A stretch of 9,690 nt of DNA from Gracilibacteraceae bacterium (GTDB lineage Bacteria > Bacillota > Desulfitobacteriia > Desulfitobacteriales > Syntrophobotulaceae), in contig JAISQG010000174.1 of NCBI GenBank assembly GCA_031274335.1, positions 1 to 9,690 of the forward strand, given 5' to 3'. Made by a program: the position numbers and the translations under genes. Shown here piece after piece: positions 1-6,876 of the stretch. The notes beneath the pieces were generated by a model, which saw nothing but the letters and a program-made list of their open reading frames with translations, had not been told where the DNA came from and ran no database searches. Position 1 is the first letter of the stretch, and every line of letters begins with the position of its first letter.

Positions 1-2710
1 CGCCGGGAACCTGCCCGATCAAATGAGCGTCCAGATCAGCCGGACGTTCTCCCCATTCCAAGGTGATGCGCGTTTCCCCGGCCGGCAGCACCGTCGTCAG
101 CGCCTTGGACTTCGTTTCCATCTGGCTGCTGCGCTCGCCGACGAAAAAATTGATATAATCGGTCGTATACCCGTCAAGATTGACTTCCGCCGTATATAAT
201 CCATAGGGCAGCGTCACATTGAAACAGCCCGACCCGTCCGTGCGCGTCTGCATGATTGCCCCGTCATTCAGGCGCACCAGCCCGCCGTCCTGATTGTTGT
301 ACCCTCTCCGGAAGCGCACGAGCGCGGAATTGACGCCTTGCCCGGTCAGGGCGTCTTCCACACTGATGGTGGCCGAAGAAGCCTCCGCTGATCCGGATTG
401 CGCTATCATGACTATTTGGGCCGCAAAATTGCTGCCGCTGCCGCCGGCAATATCTTCATACGATATGCTTTGCAAATATGAAGGCTTGGAAACGCAGATT
501 TTGTAGCGGCCTTCCGGCAAAACCAGCTTAAATAAACCGTCTTCGTCTGTTCGCGTGGAAAATATGGCGTCATACATTCTGATATCGTCACGCGGATACA
601 CTTCGACCAGCGCGTCCGCCAGCACAAGGCCGTCTTCGTCTCGCACTTCGCCATTCATCGCAGAGGAGGAATTCACCAGCCCTATATAGAAATATTTTCC
701 ATCCAGCATGACTGCCGCATACCCCTCGGAAAAGACCCCGGCGTCGTCGAATTGCGGCGGCACGACAAAATAGCCGCTGGCATCGACATAACCCCATTGG
801 CCGTTGATTTTAGCCGGGGCGACTCCGTCGGCATAGGCTTTCATGTTGTCAAAAGCCGGTTCTACCACCACATGGCCAAAACTGTCCATCACACCCCATT
901 TCCCCTGCTGGCAGAAGCAAGCCAGACCATCGGCAAAAGCGGAAACAGCCTCGTAGACAGGGTTTGCCAGCAAAGTGCCGTTTCTCTTGACGAACCCGTA
1001 TTTGCCGTCGCGCTTGACATAAGCGATATCGTCGACAAAATCCCCTATGGCCTCGTACACCATGGGCAATACCGCTTCGCCATTGCGGTTGATCAGCCCC
1101 GTGTCGCCGCCGTTGGTGACCTTGGCGATGCCGTCAATAAAAACAGTCACCGTGTCATATTTCTGCGGGATCACCACGCGTCCGCTCCGGTCAATGAATC
1201 CCCATTTGGGCACCCCGTTCCTGTACAGACGCACGCTGGCCAGCCCCTCGCGGAAATCCTGCACCAAATCGACCTCGCGATTGTCAAATATTACCAGCAA
1301 GCGCCCCTCTTTGTCGATGATGCCCCGCTCGCTCCGGCCGTTCCAGTTCACGCCGGCCAAACCTTCGTAGATGGGCCTTATGACGTCAAAATTCCTTCCG
1401 CCGCGCGGCACGGTGTTCGGCTCGATGATGTAATTGCCGGCGCTGTTTATCAAGCCGTATTTGTCATTTAATTTGACTGCGGCGATGCCTTCGTTAAAAT
1501 ACCAGACATCTTGGTAAATGAAGCCGCGGCCTAAAACTTTGCCGTTCAAATCCACATAGCCCCATTGGCCGTTTTTCATCACCGGGGCAAAATTCTCATA
1601 AAACCCGCGGTAGATCATTTCCGGATCTCTTTTGACGAATTCATAAAGATTGGAATCCTGCACTTCTTTCAGATCATCAAACTGCAAAGCTATGACCACG
1701 TCGCCGTTCAAATCGATAAAACCCCATTTGCCGTCTTTTTGCACGGCAGCACGGTCCTGCAGGAACGCGCCGATTTGATCATATTGCGGCGCCACGATTT
1801 CGACGCCGTTTTCATCTATGACGCCCCAGAGAAACTTCTTCTCCGCCTCCGTGCCGGCATTGACTGCCACCTTGGCCCGCCCGTTCTGGAAGGGCATGAC
1901 CCGGTCGTATTCCGCCTCGCCGATCCTTTCCCATGAGGCCTGCCAGTCGGCGTAATCATCTGACAATGTTTCCTGGTATTCCAGGGCGCTGTCCAGCGCC
2001 TCCATGGAGTATGGATTCAGCAATTCGCGAATCACGGTTTCCGCGCGCGCAAAATCCCCAGCCTGAGCAAACGCCTGGAAGGCGATGTCCACCAGTTCGG
2101 TTTTGTTGGCTTCGTCAATCATTTTGCTGCTGAAAAATCTGGTTATGCCTTCGTAATCGCCGCCGGCATACAGCGCTTTTGTCACGGCAAAACCGGCTTC
2201 TACGTTTATTTCATATAATTTTTCCTGCGCCTCGCTGGCCAGGCGGATTATGCCGGCAGGATACGGATCCTCCCCCAGCTCGCTTTGCAGCACGCCTATG
2301 ATGTTCTCATTCAGTTCGTCGGACAGCCGGAAAAAAGCGATATAATCGGCATCGGCGCTCAAACTCTCCAGCTTGGCCAGGTTAGCGGTAAAATATTTTT
2401 CGGCTTCCGCGTATTCCGAAGGAATCATATTCGGCGATGCGGAGCGCCAGATGAGCAGCAGCGCCACGGCGGCGGCCACCGCGATAAACGCCCCCGCCGC
2501 CAAAATGACGGCGCGTCGGCTAAATCCTTTTTTGGGATTGGGAACACCGGCATTCGCTGCGCCGGCGGCGGCATAGCCGAGCGGCGAGGCTTCGGCCTTC
2601 GCGCCGCAGGCGGTGCAAAACCGAGAGCCTGTCTTTAACCGGCACCCGCATTGAGTGCAAAACAATGTCTGCTCAACTAATTCCGTTTTTTCGGTATTTT
2701 TTTCGAACAT
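1..2710 (-). CDS. Zinc-ribbon, membrane-anchored WG-repeat protein with carboxypeptidase-regulatory-like modules (3' end outside window)
   Basis: The minus frame is open from the ATG at 2710 to the window edge (903 codons seen, no stop). Residues 18-35 hold a zinc ribbon (C18-x2-C21, C32-x2-C35). A KK/RR-flanked hydrophobic segment at about 67-88 should be a signal anchor that leaves the zinc ribbon in the cytoplasm and the rest outside. After a linker of about 190 residues come roughly ten WG (KWG-type) repeats at about 290-680, for example KWGFIDRSGRVVIPQKYD; several are degenerate. Two beta-rich modules resembling carboxypeptidase regulatory-like domains follow (about 680-770 and 780-870). 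The visible end, EWGERPADLDAHL, looks like the start of a YfaP/DUF2135-like domain. WG repeats are thought to form beta-propeller-like or binding folds; the ligand is unknown. A stop codon two codons upstream excludes an earlier start. The only ribosome-site candidate, GGAG, is 14 bases from the ATG, which is long. Confidence 0.88.
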   Translation of the reverse strand, partial: MFEKNTEKTELVEQTLFCTQCGCRLKTGSRFCTACGAKAEASPLGYAAAGAANAGVPNPKKGFSRRAVILAAGAFIAVAAAVALLLIWRSASPNMIPSEYAEAEKYFTANLAKLESLSADADYIAFFRLSDELNENIIGVLQSELGEDPYPAGIIRLASEAQEKLYEINVEAGFAVTKALYAGGDYEGITRFFSSKMIDEANKTELVDIAFQAFAQAGDFARAETVIRELLNPYSMEALDSALEYQETLSDDYADWQASWERIGEAEYDRVMPFQNGRAKVAVNAGTEAEKKFLWGVIDENGVEIVAPQYDQIGAFLQDRAAVQKDGKWGFIDLNGDVVIALQFDDLKEVQDSNLYEFVKRDPEMIYRGFYENFAPVMKNGQWGYVDLNGKVLGRGFIYQDVWYFNEGIAAVKLNDKYGLINSAGNYIIEPNTVPRGGRNFDVIRPIYEGLAGVNWNGRSERGIIDKEGRLLVIFDNREVDLVQDFREGLASVRLYRNGVPKWGFIDRSGRVVIPQKYDTVTVFIDGIAKVTNGGDTGLINRNGEAVLPMVYEAIGDFVDDIAYVKRDGKYGFVKRNGTLLANPVYEAVSAFADGLACFCQQGKWGVMDSFGHVVVEPAFDNMKAYADGVAPAKINGQWGYVDASGYFVVPPQFDDAGVFSEGYAAVMLDGKYFYIGLVNSSSAMNGEVRDEDGLVLADALVEVYPRDDIRMYDAIFSTRTDEDGLFKLVLPEGRYKICVSKPSYLQSISYEDIAGGSGSNFAAQIVMIAQSGSAEASSATISVEDALTGQGVNSALVRFRRGYNNQDGGLVRLNDGAIMQTRTDGSGCFNVTLPYGLYTAEVNLDGYTTDYINFFVGERSSQMETKSKALTTVLPAGETRITLEWGERPADLDAHLIGQVPG

Positions 2711-2741
2711 CAGTTTTTATTTTACTCCGTGTGTTTGGGGT

Positions 2742-2832
2742 TAGTGGGTAGTGGGTAGTGGGTAGTGGGTAGTGGATAGTGGATAGTGGGTAGTGGGTAG
2801 TGGATAGTGGATAGTGGATAGTGGATAGTGGG
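2742..2832. repeat. Heptamer tandem repeat, 13 units of TAGTGGG/TAGTGGA
   Basis: Thirteen uninterrupted 7-base units differ only at the last base, in the order GGG x4, GGA x2, GGG x2, GGA x4, GGG x1. The array ends 31 bases before the start codon of the WG-repeat gene, so it lies where that gene's promoter or leader should be. Short arrays of this kind change copy number by replication slippage. A small minus-strand reading frame across it (PLSTIHYPLST and similar) is a by-product of the repeat, not a gene. Confidence 0.95.
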
Positions 2833-2885
2833 ATCGCTTGCGCGTTATGTTCAGGCGCTGTAAGCGCGCTCTGGCAATAATAGGG

Positions 2886-2906
2886 ATTGCGGGTCAAGCC
2901 CGCAAT
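2886..2906. repeat. Palindromic hairpin, 8-bp arms
   Basis: ATTGCGGG (2886-2893), a five-base loop, then CCCGCAAT (2899-2906). It is perfect, and similar ATTGCGGG...CCCGCAATGAC palindromes are familiar as REP-like dispersed elements in many bacteria. The nearby CCGCAATGAC at about 3021-3030 looks like another copy of one arm. Confidence 0.6.
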
Positions 2907-2970
2907 GACGAGGCGGATTGCCATTCTGAGCGCAACGGAGAATCTTGAGATTGCGGTTAGTATGAGACTT

Positions 2971-2989
2971 CATTCAGCGAAGCTGAATG
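2971..2989. repeat. Palindromic hairpin, 8-bp arms, 3-base loop
   Basis: CATTCAGC (2971-2978), GAA, GCTGAATG (2982-2989), a perfect inverted repeat. It lies in the same gene-free stretch as the palindrome at 2886-2906 and is probably part of the same dispersed element. It has no T-tract, so it is not a standard terminator. Confidence 0.6.
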
Positions 2990-3049
2990 GTTAGCCGAAT
3001 CAATGCGGAGTGCTCGGCGGCCGCAATGACGGGCGACCACAGAATATAC

Positions 3050-3075
3050 ATTATGTGGTATCGGTATTACATAAT
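3050..3075. repeat. AT-rich hairpin, 11-bp stem with TCGG loop
   Basis: ATTATGTGGTA (3050-3060), TCGG, TATTACATAAT (3065-3075). If transcribed on the plus strand, all 11 pairs form, two of them G-U. There is no adjoining T-tract and no gene within 180 bases on either side. Confidence 0.4.
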
Positions 3076-3256
3076 ACTGCGGCAAGCCCGGCGTTTTCCT
3101 GACATTATCTTGATTATAAGGCAGAGCCTGCCGCGTGTCAATGCCGGAATAGTGAAAAATCCTCCAGCAGGCAGACGGGAACAAGCCCCCTGTTCAGTCA
3201 GAAGCGCGGGGCCGCTTTGTGTTGGGCGTTTAGACGTCGGGACAAAATTTGGGCGG

Positions 3257-4309
3257 CTATGCGTCTTGCTTGCTCTTTTGCAGGACGCCGGCCCGGTATT
3301 CGCTGGGTGACATGCCCGTTATATCCCGGAAAATTTTTCGAAAATACTCAACATTTCCATAGCCGATTTGCTCGGCGATTTCGGCGATTTTGCGTTCTTC
3401 ATCGTGCAGCAGGATTTTCGCCCGGTCGATTTTCGCGTCAAGCTGAAAATCCGTCAGCCCCATGCCGGAGACTTTTTTGAAGATGTGGCTGATGTAGCTT
3501 TTGTTCATGTACAGCCGCTTGGAGAGGTCGTCAAGAGAAAGTCGCTCGTCAATATGCACGACGACATATTTGCCGATGCGGTAAATCAAGGGATCGTCCA
3601 GCATCTGATATTTTTTTACCACCCGCCCGACGGCGGAAAAATCGCGGTCCCACACCTGCAAAAGCTCTTTTTTCCCCGTGACCACGCGGCCCGGCGGCAC
3701 GAGAAACGCGGCGGAATGGGTGAATTTTTCCAGCCACGGCTTCATATAAACCATATCCAGATAGATTTTTTCCTTGGCGTTCTGGGCTGTGATTTGACGG
3801 GCGATAGCGTCCAATCCGGCATTGTCGTAAATATCGTCGATTATGGCGGCGCAAAATTCCCGCTCCGCGCCGCCGCCCTGGAAAATATGCTGAATCAGCG
3901 CGTCAAACTTGTGAATCACAGCCGTGTTTAAATATTTGCGGTAATAATTTTGAGCCAGGCCGTCCAGCACCTCGGAAATATCGCTGCCGGACAGCGGCTG
4001 GGCCAGGTAGTCATAAGCGCCGGCACGAAACACGCCGCGCACGGTTTTGAAATCGGTGTGCGGGCTGATGGCGACAAAATATGTGTCCGGGCATTTTTTT
4101 ATCAGCTGCCGCAAGGCATCCAGATGGGGCGGATCGGCGTTATGAAGCAGCCAGAACATCACCTCGATATTGTTTTCCTTGATGAATAGCTCAGGATTTT
4201 GCACAATCGTCCCGATAAGCTGAAATTCCGCGCGGTCAGCCAACAGGAGCAGATTGCGCAGCCCGGCGCCCGCCAGTTCAAATTCGTCGAAAATCGCCAC
4301 CCGGAACAT
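3257..4309 (-). CDS. AraC-family response regulator with degenerate receiver domain (YesN-like)
   Basis: This 350-residue protein has an N-terminal receiver-like domain (about 1-120), a central linker (about 122-245) and a C-terminal AraC/XylS DNA-binding domain (about 250-342). The two helix-turn-helix units are at about 258-280 and 307-329, with the signature IGYGNVEYFRKIF and the ending GMSPSEYR. The receiver keeps an acidic pair (D8, E9) and the GAYDYL segment at 97-102. However, strand beta-3 (IEVMFWLLHN, 48-57) has no phosphoacceptor Asp, and the usual K before P is Q104. The domain is therefore probably not controlled by ordinary phosphorylation, and no histidine kinase gene is nearby. 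The start is set by AAGGAG eight bases upstream of the ATG. The gene is divergent from the FliD-like gene and may regulate it and itself (inference). Confidence 0.92.
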   Translation of the reverse strand: MFRVAIFDEFELAGAGLRNLLLLADRAEFQLIGTIVQNPELFIKENNIEVMFWLLHNADPPHLDALRQLIKKCPDTYFVAISPHTDFKTVRGVFRAGAYDYLAQPLSGSDISEVLDGLAQNYYRKYLNTAVIHKFDALIQHIFQGGGAEREFCAAIIDDIYDNAGLDAIARQITAQNAKEKIYLDMVYMKPWLEKFTHSAAFLVPPGRVVTGKKELLQVWDRDFSAVGRVVKKYQMLDDPLIYRIGKYVVVHIDERLSLDDLSKRLYMNKSYISHIFKKVSGMGLTDFQLDAKIDRAKILLHDEERKIAEIAEQIGYGNVEYFRKIFRDITGMSPSEYRAGVLQKSKQDA

Positions 4310-4317
4310 AGCAGTCG

Positions 4318-4323
4318 CTCCTT
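4318..4323 (-). promoter_or_regulatory. Ribosome binding site of the AraC-type regulator
   Basis: AAGGAG on the minus strand, eight bases before the ATG at 4309. It fixes this start over later in-frame candidates. Confidence 0.8.
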
Positions 4324-4387
4324 ATACTGTTTCCGTCGGATTCGCAACTTCAATATCCATTATTGTAATTTTCTTGCTTTCGGTTCT

Positions 4388-4416
4388 ATTATACTGCGTC
4401 ATGACGCAATATGCAA
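4388..4416 (-). promoter_or_regulatory. Predicted sigma-70/sigma-A promoter of the AraC-type regulator
   Basis: On the minus strand, TTGCAT (4411-4416, a weak -35) is followed by a 17-base spacer and a perfect TATAAT (4388-4393). The start codon is about 79 bases downstream of the -10. The spacer is almost filled by the palindrome at 4395-4408. Confidence 0.65.
4395..4408. promoter_or_regulatory. Perfect 14-bp palindrome, probable operator
   Basis: TGCGTCATGACGCA equals its own reverse complement, and a partial extension (ATA/TAT) flanks it. It lies between the predicted -35 and -10 of the regulator promoter, a classic position for repression of that promoter. The binding protein is unknown. 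A dimeric repressor is expected from the symmetry, whereas AraC proteins usually bind direct half-sites, so it may not be the regulator itself. Confidence 0.6.
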
Positions 4417-4463
4417 GCAAAATTTAGGCTCCCATTATTCCTTGCAAACAAAGAGACAAGGGT

Positions 4464-4477
4464 TTTGCATGTGCAAA
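4464..4477. promoter_or_regulatory. Inverted repeat TTTGCA-TG-TGCAAA
   Basis: Two perfect 6-base arms are separated by two bases, about 60 bases upstream of the -35 of the FliD-like gene. It could be a regulator site in the divergent region; the function is inferred only from position and symmetry. Confidence 0.4.
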
Positions 4478-4488
4478 TCAATGGGCGG

Positions 4489-4501
4489 CGGATAATATCC
4501 G
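4489..4501. promoter_or_regulatory. Inverted repeat CGGATA-A-TATCCG
   Basis: A perfect 6+1+6 inverted repeat ending 36 bases before the -35 box of the FliD-like gene. Its position suits an activator site. No matching family was recognised. Confidence 0.45.
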
Positions 4502-4537
4502 TTTCAGTTCACAGATAGGCTGCCGGGTGTGGTGTCG

Positions 4538-4566
4538 TTGACAAGCGCCGCTTCGTGTGATAAAAT
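4538..4566 (+). promoter_or_regulatory. Strong sigma-70/sigma-A promoter of the FliD-like gene
   Basis: A consensus TTGACA (4538-4543), a 17-base spacer and TAAAAT (4561-4566, five of six to consensus). The start codon is about 50 bases downstream. Flagellar late genes often use sigma-28 promoters, so a housekeeping-type promoter here is worth noting. Confidence 0.8.
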
Positions 4567-4616
4567 AGATTTAAATCTTTGAATTTCCGAAATTATTTCT
4601 GAGCGAGGTGAATAAA

Positions 4617-5933
4617 ATGTCCGTCAGCGGCAATTACAACCTTATCAGCATGTATAACAGTATGCAGTTTCTCCATGCCGGCAACGCGCTGGGCAACAGC
4701 AGCGCCCTGCGTCTGCTTGGCAACCTGAAAACGCCGGCCGGAGGGCAAAATTCTGCCCAGGCGCTCTATGGCGGCAATAATGCTTCCGCCGCGCAGCCCG
4801 TCCAAAACTCCCTGAAAAATCTGCTCGACCTGAAAAACGGTTCGACGCTTTTGAGTAGCTCCGCCGCCGCGCTGTCCAAAGCCGGTAGCAAACAGACAGC
4901 TGTTTCCTCCAATCCGGGCGCGGTTTCGGTCAGCGCCCGCTCCGGCGGGGCCGCCGCATTGCTTAAGCCCGTCTCCATCCAGGTCAGCCGCCTGGCTTCC
5001 GGCCAGGCAAATCAGGGGACCGCGCTTAACGCCTCGGACAAAAACTTCGCGGCCGGCGTTCAGCGCTTTGAAATTGAGCAAGGCGGCAAAACCGTCAGCA
5101 TATCGGTCAGCGTTGAGGAAAATGACACCAACCGGTCGGTTCAGGATAAAATAGCCGCGGAAATCAACCGGCAAAACAGCGGCGTCACGGCCGAAGTGCG
5201 CGCCGGCGAATCAGAAGGTTCCGCCGCCCTTGTCCTGACTTCGGCGGCCACCAGCGCGAACGAACAGAGCCGGTTCACTGTACGCGACACGGAAGGCGGC
5301 AATCTGGCCGCCGCCGCCGGTATCACCGGTGTGACGTTGGAAGCCCGAGACGCGGCCTATACTCTGAACGGAGCGGAGAGAACTTCATCCACAAACGATA
5401 TAGATTTGGGCTTTGGCGTGACGGCGCATCTCCGGCAAACGACAAGCGAGCCGGTGCTCGTTTCGCAGGGGTTGGACGCGGCAAACGCGCAACAGGCGCT
5501 GTTGAGCCTTGCCGAAGGATTTAACACTTTGTCGGCGACGGCGAATGAGAACAACGGCAGCATCGCCGCCACCCGGCTGGCCATGCGGCTTAATTCCATA
5601 TTCTCCGCCTCGGCTTCGTCCTTGGCTTCCGTCGGTGTCACAGCCGATGAAAACGGGCGCATGGAAGTGAACGCCTCCGCGCTCAGCCGGGCGGCCGAAA
5701 ACGGCGCTCTGGCCAAATTTCTCAGCAGTTCCGGGCAAAGCTTAGCCAATCGGCTCTCCGGCGTCGCCGACAGCGTGAAGCGCGACCCGGTGGCCTTTGC
5801 CGGATTCAATCGAATCGCCGATACATTTTACGATTACCTGGGCGGAAGCGGCTCATCTTCTTTCGCCGCCCAGGATTTCAGCTACGCCGGCGCTGGCGCG
5901 GGCAAGGGTTACTTCCTCAACGTGCTGGTCTGA
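4617..5933 (+). CDS. FliD-like flagellar hook-associated/filament-cap-related protein, orphan
   Basis: This 438-residue protein is rich in Ala, Ser, Gly and Asn and has no cysteine, typical of exported flagellar axial proteins. Residues about 118-310 follow the FliD pattern: a VSRLASGQ segment, a flagellin hook-IN-like stretch (FEIEQGGKTVSISV, then DKIAAEINRQNSGVTAEV), a LVLTS strand, FTVRDTEGGNLAAAAG, and DAAYTLNGAERTSSTNDID. The C-terminal part (about 290-405) is helical like FliD_C. The first 115 residues do not look like the usual FliD N-terminus, and the tail ends KGYFLNVLV. I chose the ATG at 4617, with GAGGTG six bases upstream; the in-frame GTG at 4608 lies inside that ribosome site. 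No secretion signal is visible, consistent with type III flagellar export. No other flagellar gene is in the window, so it could be a FliD paralogue or a surface adhesin of flagellin-like fold. It converges on the nitroreductase gene with 14 bases between them. Confidence 0.75.
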   Translation: MSVSGNYNLISMYNSMQFLHAGNALGNSSALRLLGNLKTPAGGQNSAQALYGGNNASAAQPVQNSLKNLLDLKNGSTLLSSSAAALSKAGSKQTAVSSNPGAVSVSARSGGAAALLKPVSIQVSRLASGQANQGTALNASDKNFAAGVQRFEIEQGGKTVSISVSVEENDTNRSVQDKIAAEINRQNSGVTAEVRAGESEGSAALVLTSAATSANEQSRFTVRDTEGGNLAAAAGITGVTLEARDAAYTLNGAERTSSTNDIDLGFGVTAHLRQTTSEPVLVSQGLDAANAQQALLSLAEGFNTLSATANENNGSIAATRLAMRLNSIFSASASSLASVGVTADENGRMEVNASALSRAAENGALAKFLSSSGQSLANRLSGVADSVKRDPVAFAGFNRIADTFYDYLGGSGSSSFAAQDFSYAGAGAGKGYFLNVLV

Positions 5934-5947
5934 TTTGCGGACCTTCC

Positions 5948-6487
5948 TCAGGATTTGCCCTTTGCCATTGTATTAAATGAAACATTTTCCCAGACCAGCT
6001 CGCCGTCCGTGCGGGCTGGTTTTGTTCTGGCGCCGCGGCCCAGGGCGATGATGGCAAGCACACGGATTTGCGGTTCCAGCCCCAGCAATTCTCTCAGGTA
6101 ATCCTCCGCCCATTCCGAGCTTTTCTCGCTGCGCCGGCGTTCCCGTATCTGGCTCCAGCAGGAATTGATTCCGACAGCCTGCGCTGCCAGCTGTATATAG
6201 GACGCGGCGATGGCGGCGTCTTCCACCCAGATGTCCGAAACGGATTCGTCCGCCATGACCACGATAGCCAGCGGCGCTTCGCGCAAAAACTCGGCGCCGT
6301 GTTCTTTTGCTGCGGCCAGCTTATCCAAAAGCTCCCGGTCGTCCGCCACGAGAAAACGGCACGGTTTTCTGTTGTGCGAGGACGGCGCCAGCAAAGCGGC
6401 GGCGATTATCTGCCGCGCTTCTTCCTGCCCGACGGGCTCGGGGGCGTATTTGCGGATGCTTCTTCTTTGGTACATGGCTTCAATCAT
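5948..6487 (-). CDS. Nitroreductase-family FMN-dependent oxidoreductase
   Basis: This 179-residue protein matches short nitroreductase-family flavoproteins. It has the N-terminal FMN phosphate-binding motif RRSIRKY (8-14), the APSSHNRKPCRF segment (34-45, equivalent to APSxxNxQPW), an AAIAASYIQLAAQAVGI helix (91-107) and a C-terminal IALGRG strand-turn (147-152). The family reduces nitro compounds, quinones, flavins or other acceptors with NAD(P)H. The substrate here is not evident, and at this length an Fe-S-linked or specialised role is possible. Its ATG overlaps the stop of the NifX-like gene as ATGA, with GGAGGA just upstream, so translation is coupled. It is the last gene of the three-gene operon. 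No clear terminator is visible in the 14 bases between it and the convergent FliD-like gene. Confidence 0.88.
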   Translation of the reverse strand: MIEAMYQRRSIRKYAPEPVGQEEARQIIAAALLAPSSHNRKPCRFLVADDRELLDKLAAAKEHGAEFLREAPLAIVVMADESVSDIWVEDAAIAASYIQLAAQAVGINSCWSQIRERRRSEKSSEWAEDYLRELLGLEPQIRVLAIIALGRGARTKPARTDGELVWENVSFNTMAKGKS

Positions 6488-6876
6488 GTCAATTCCTCCT
6501 CATATCCTGTGTCTTCCAATGTTTTCTCGCTGACGAGGCTCCGCAGGATTTCCTCAATGACGCCCCGGCGCGTCAGCGCCCGAATGCCGCGCCCGTTCAT
6601 GTAATCACTGGCGGCCGGGCCGATGCGGGCGGCCACCACCGCTTCACAGTCGGCCAGCAGATCGGCTGTTCCGGCAAAAGCGTTTTCCTGATGGCTGAAA
6701 TTGCCGCACACCGGGTTTGTCTGACGGGTCTCCACAAAGCGGTATTCTTCGCCGTCCACATCCACAATCTGAAAAGCCTGCGCATGGCCAAAATGCTGAT
6801 GAACCATGCGCCCGTCCGTGGAAGCCAGAGCTATGCGGCGCGTAGTCCCGCGGTCTTTGCTCATTTCAGGCACCAT
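6484..6876 (-). CDS. NifX/NafY/NifB-C-terminal-type dinitrogenase iron-molybdenum cofactor domain protein
   Basis: A 130-residue single-domain protein of the dinitrogenase Fe-Mo cofactor family (PF02579 type). It has RRIALASTDGRMVHQHFGHA at the start (H28-F29-G30 is the usual cluster-binding H), then FQIVDVDG, FVETRQTNPVC (C57), LLADCEAVVAARIG (C77) and GIRALTRRGVIEEIL. These domains bind or carry metal-sulfur clusters; outside nitrogenase systems their role is mostly unknown. No nitrogenase gene is in the window. Two starts are possible. The ATG at 6876 has AGAGG five bases upstream and overlaps the preceding gene by 11 bases. The ATG at 6864 follows the preceding stop as TGA-A-ATG. The domain begins near residue 14, so either gives the same domain. 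The stop overlaps the nitroreductase start. Confidence 0.88.
   Translation of the reverse strand: MVPEMSKDRGTTRRIALASTDGRMVHQHFGHAQAFQIVDVDGEEYRFVETRQTNPVCGNFSHQENAFAGTADLLADCEAVVAARIGPAASDYMNGRGIRALTRRGVIEEILRSLVSEKTLEDTGYEEELT

Larger units (their letters stand above)
2833..3256. other. Gene-free region with hairpins resembling dispersed-repeat DNA
   Basis: About 420 bases with no credible gene. It contains three perfect or near-perfect small hairpins (2855-2867, 2886-2906, 2971-2989) and a longer AT-rich one (3050-3075). The stretch 2880-3035 has the look of genome-dispersed noncoding repeats; one frame reads VIAGLTRNP, a peptide commonly produced by such repeats in annotated bacterial genomes. 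No convincing rho-independent terminator for the regulator gene ending at 3257 was found; GAACA/TGTTC at 3179-3195 is a weak hairpin without a T-tract. Confidence 0.5.

Noticed and set aside
752..1471. 239-residue plus-strand reading frame (and others at 1565-1936 and 2285-2638)
   Set aside because: They lie opposite the continuous WG-repeat gene, whose minus frame shows clear repeats; the plus translations show no family features and no ribosome sites.
2742..2832. CRISPR array
   Set aside because: The units are 7 bases with no spacers and no cas genes are present; it is a simple tandem repeat.
2673..2924. 83-residue minus-strand frame across the heptamer array
   Set aside because: Its sequence is only translated tandem repeat plus the palindromic element, and it overlaps the real start of the WG-repeat gene.
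3368..3931. 187-residue plus-strand frame
   Set aside because: It is the complement of the AraC-type regulator, which has an unambiguous HTH signature and ribosome site.
4608..4616. GTG at 4608 as the start of the FliD-like gene
   Set aside because: The GTG lies within the GAGGTG that serves as ribosome site for the ATG at 4617.
4593..5174. 193-residue minus-strand frame
   Set aside because: It lies antisense to the FliD-like gene, includes that gene's start region and has no recognisable features.
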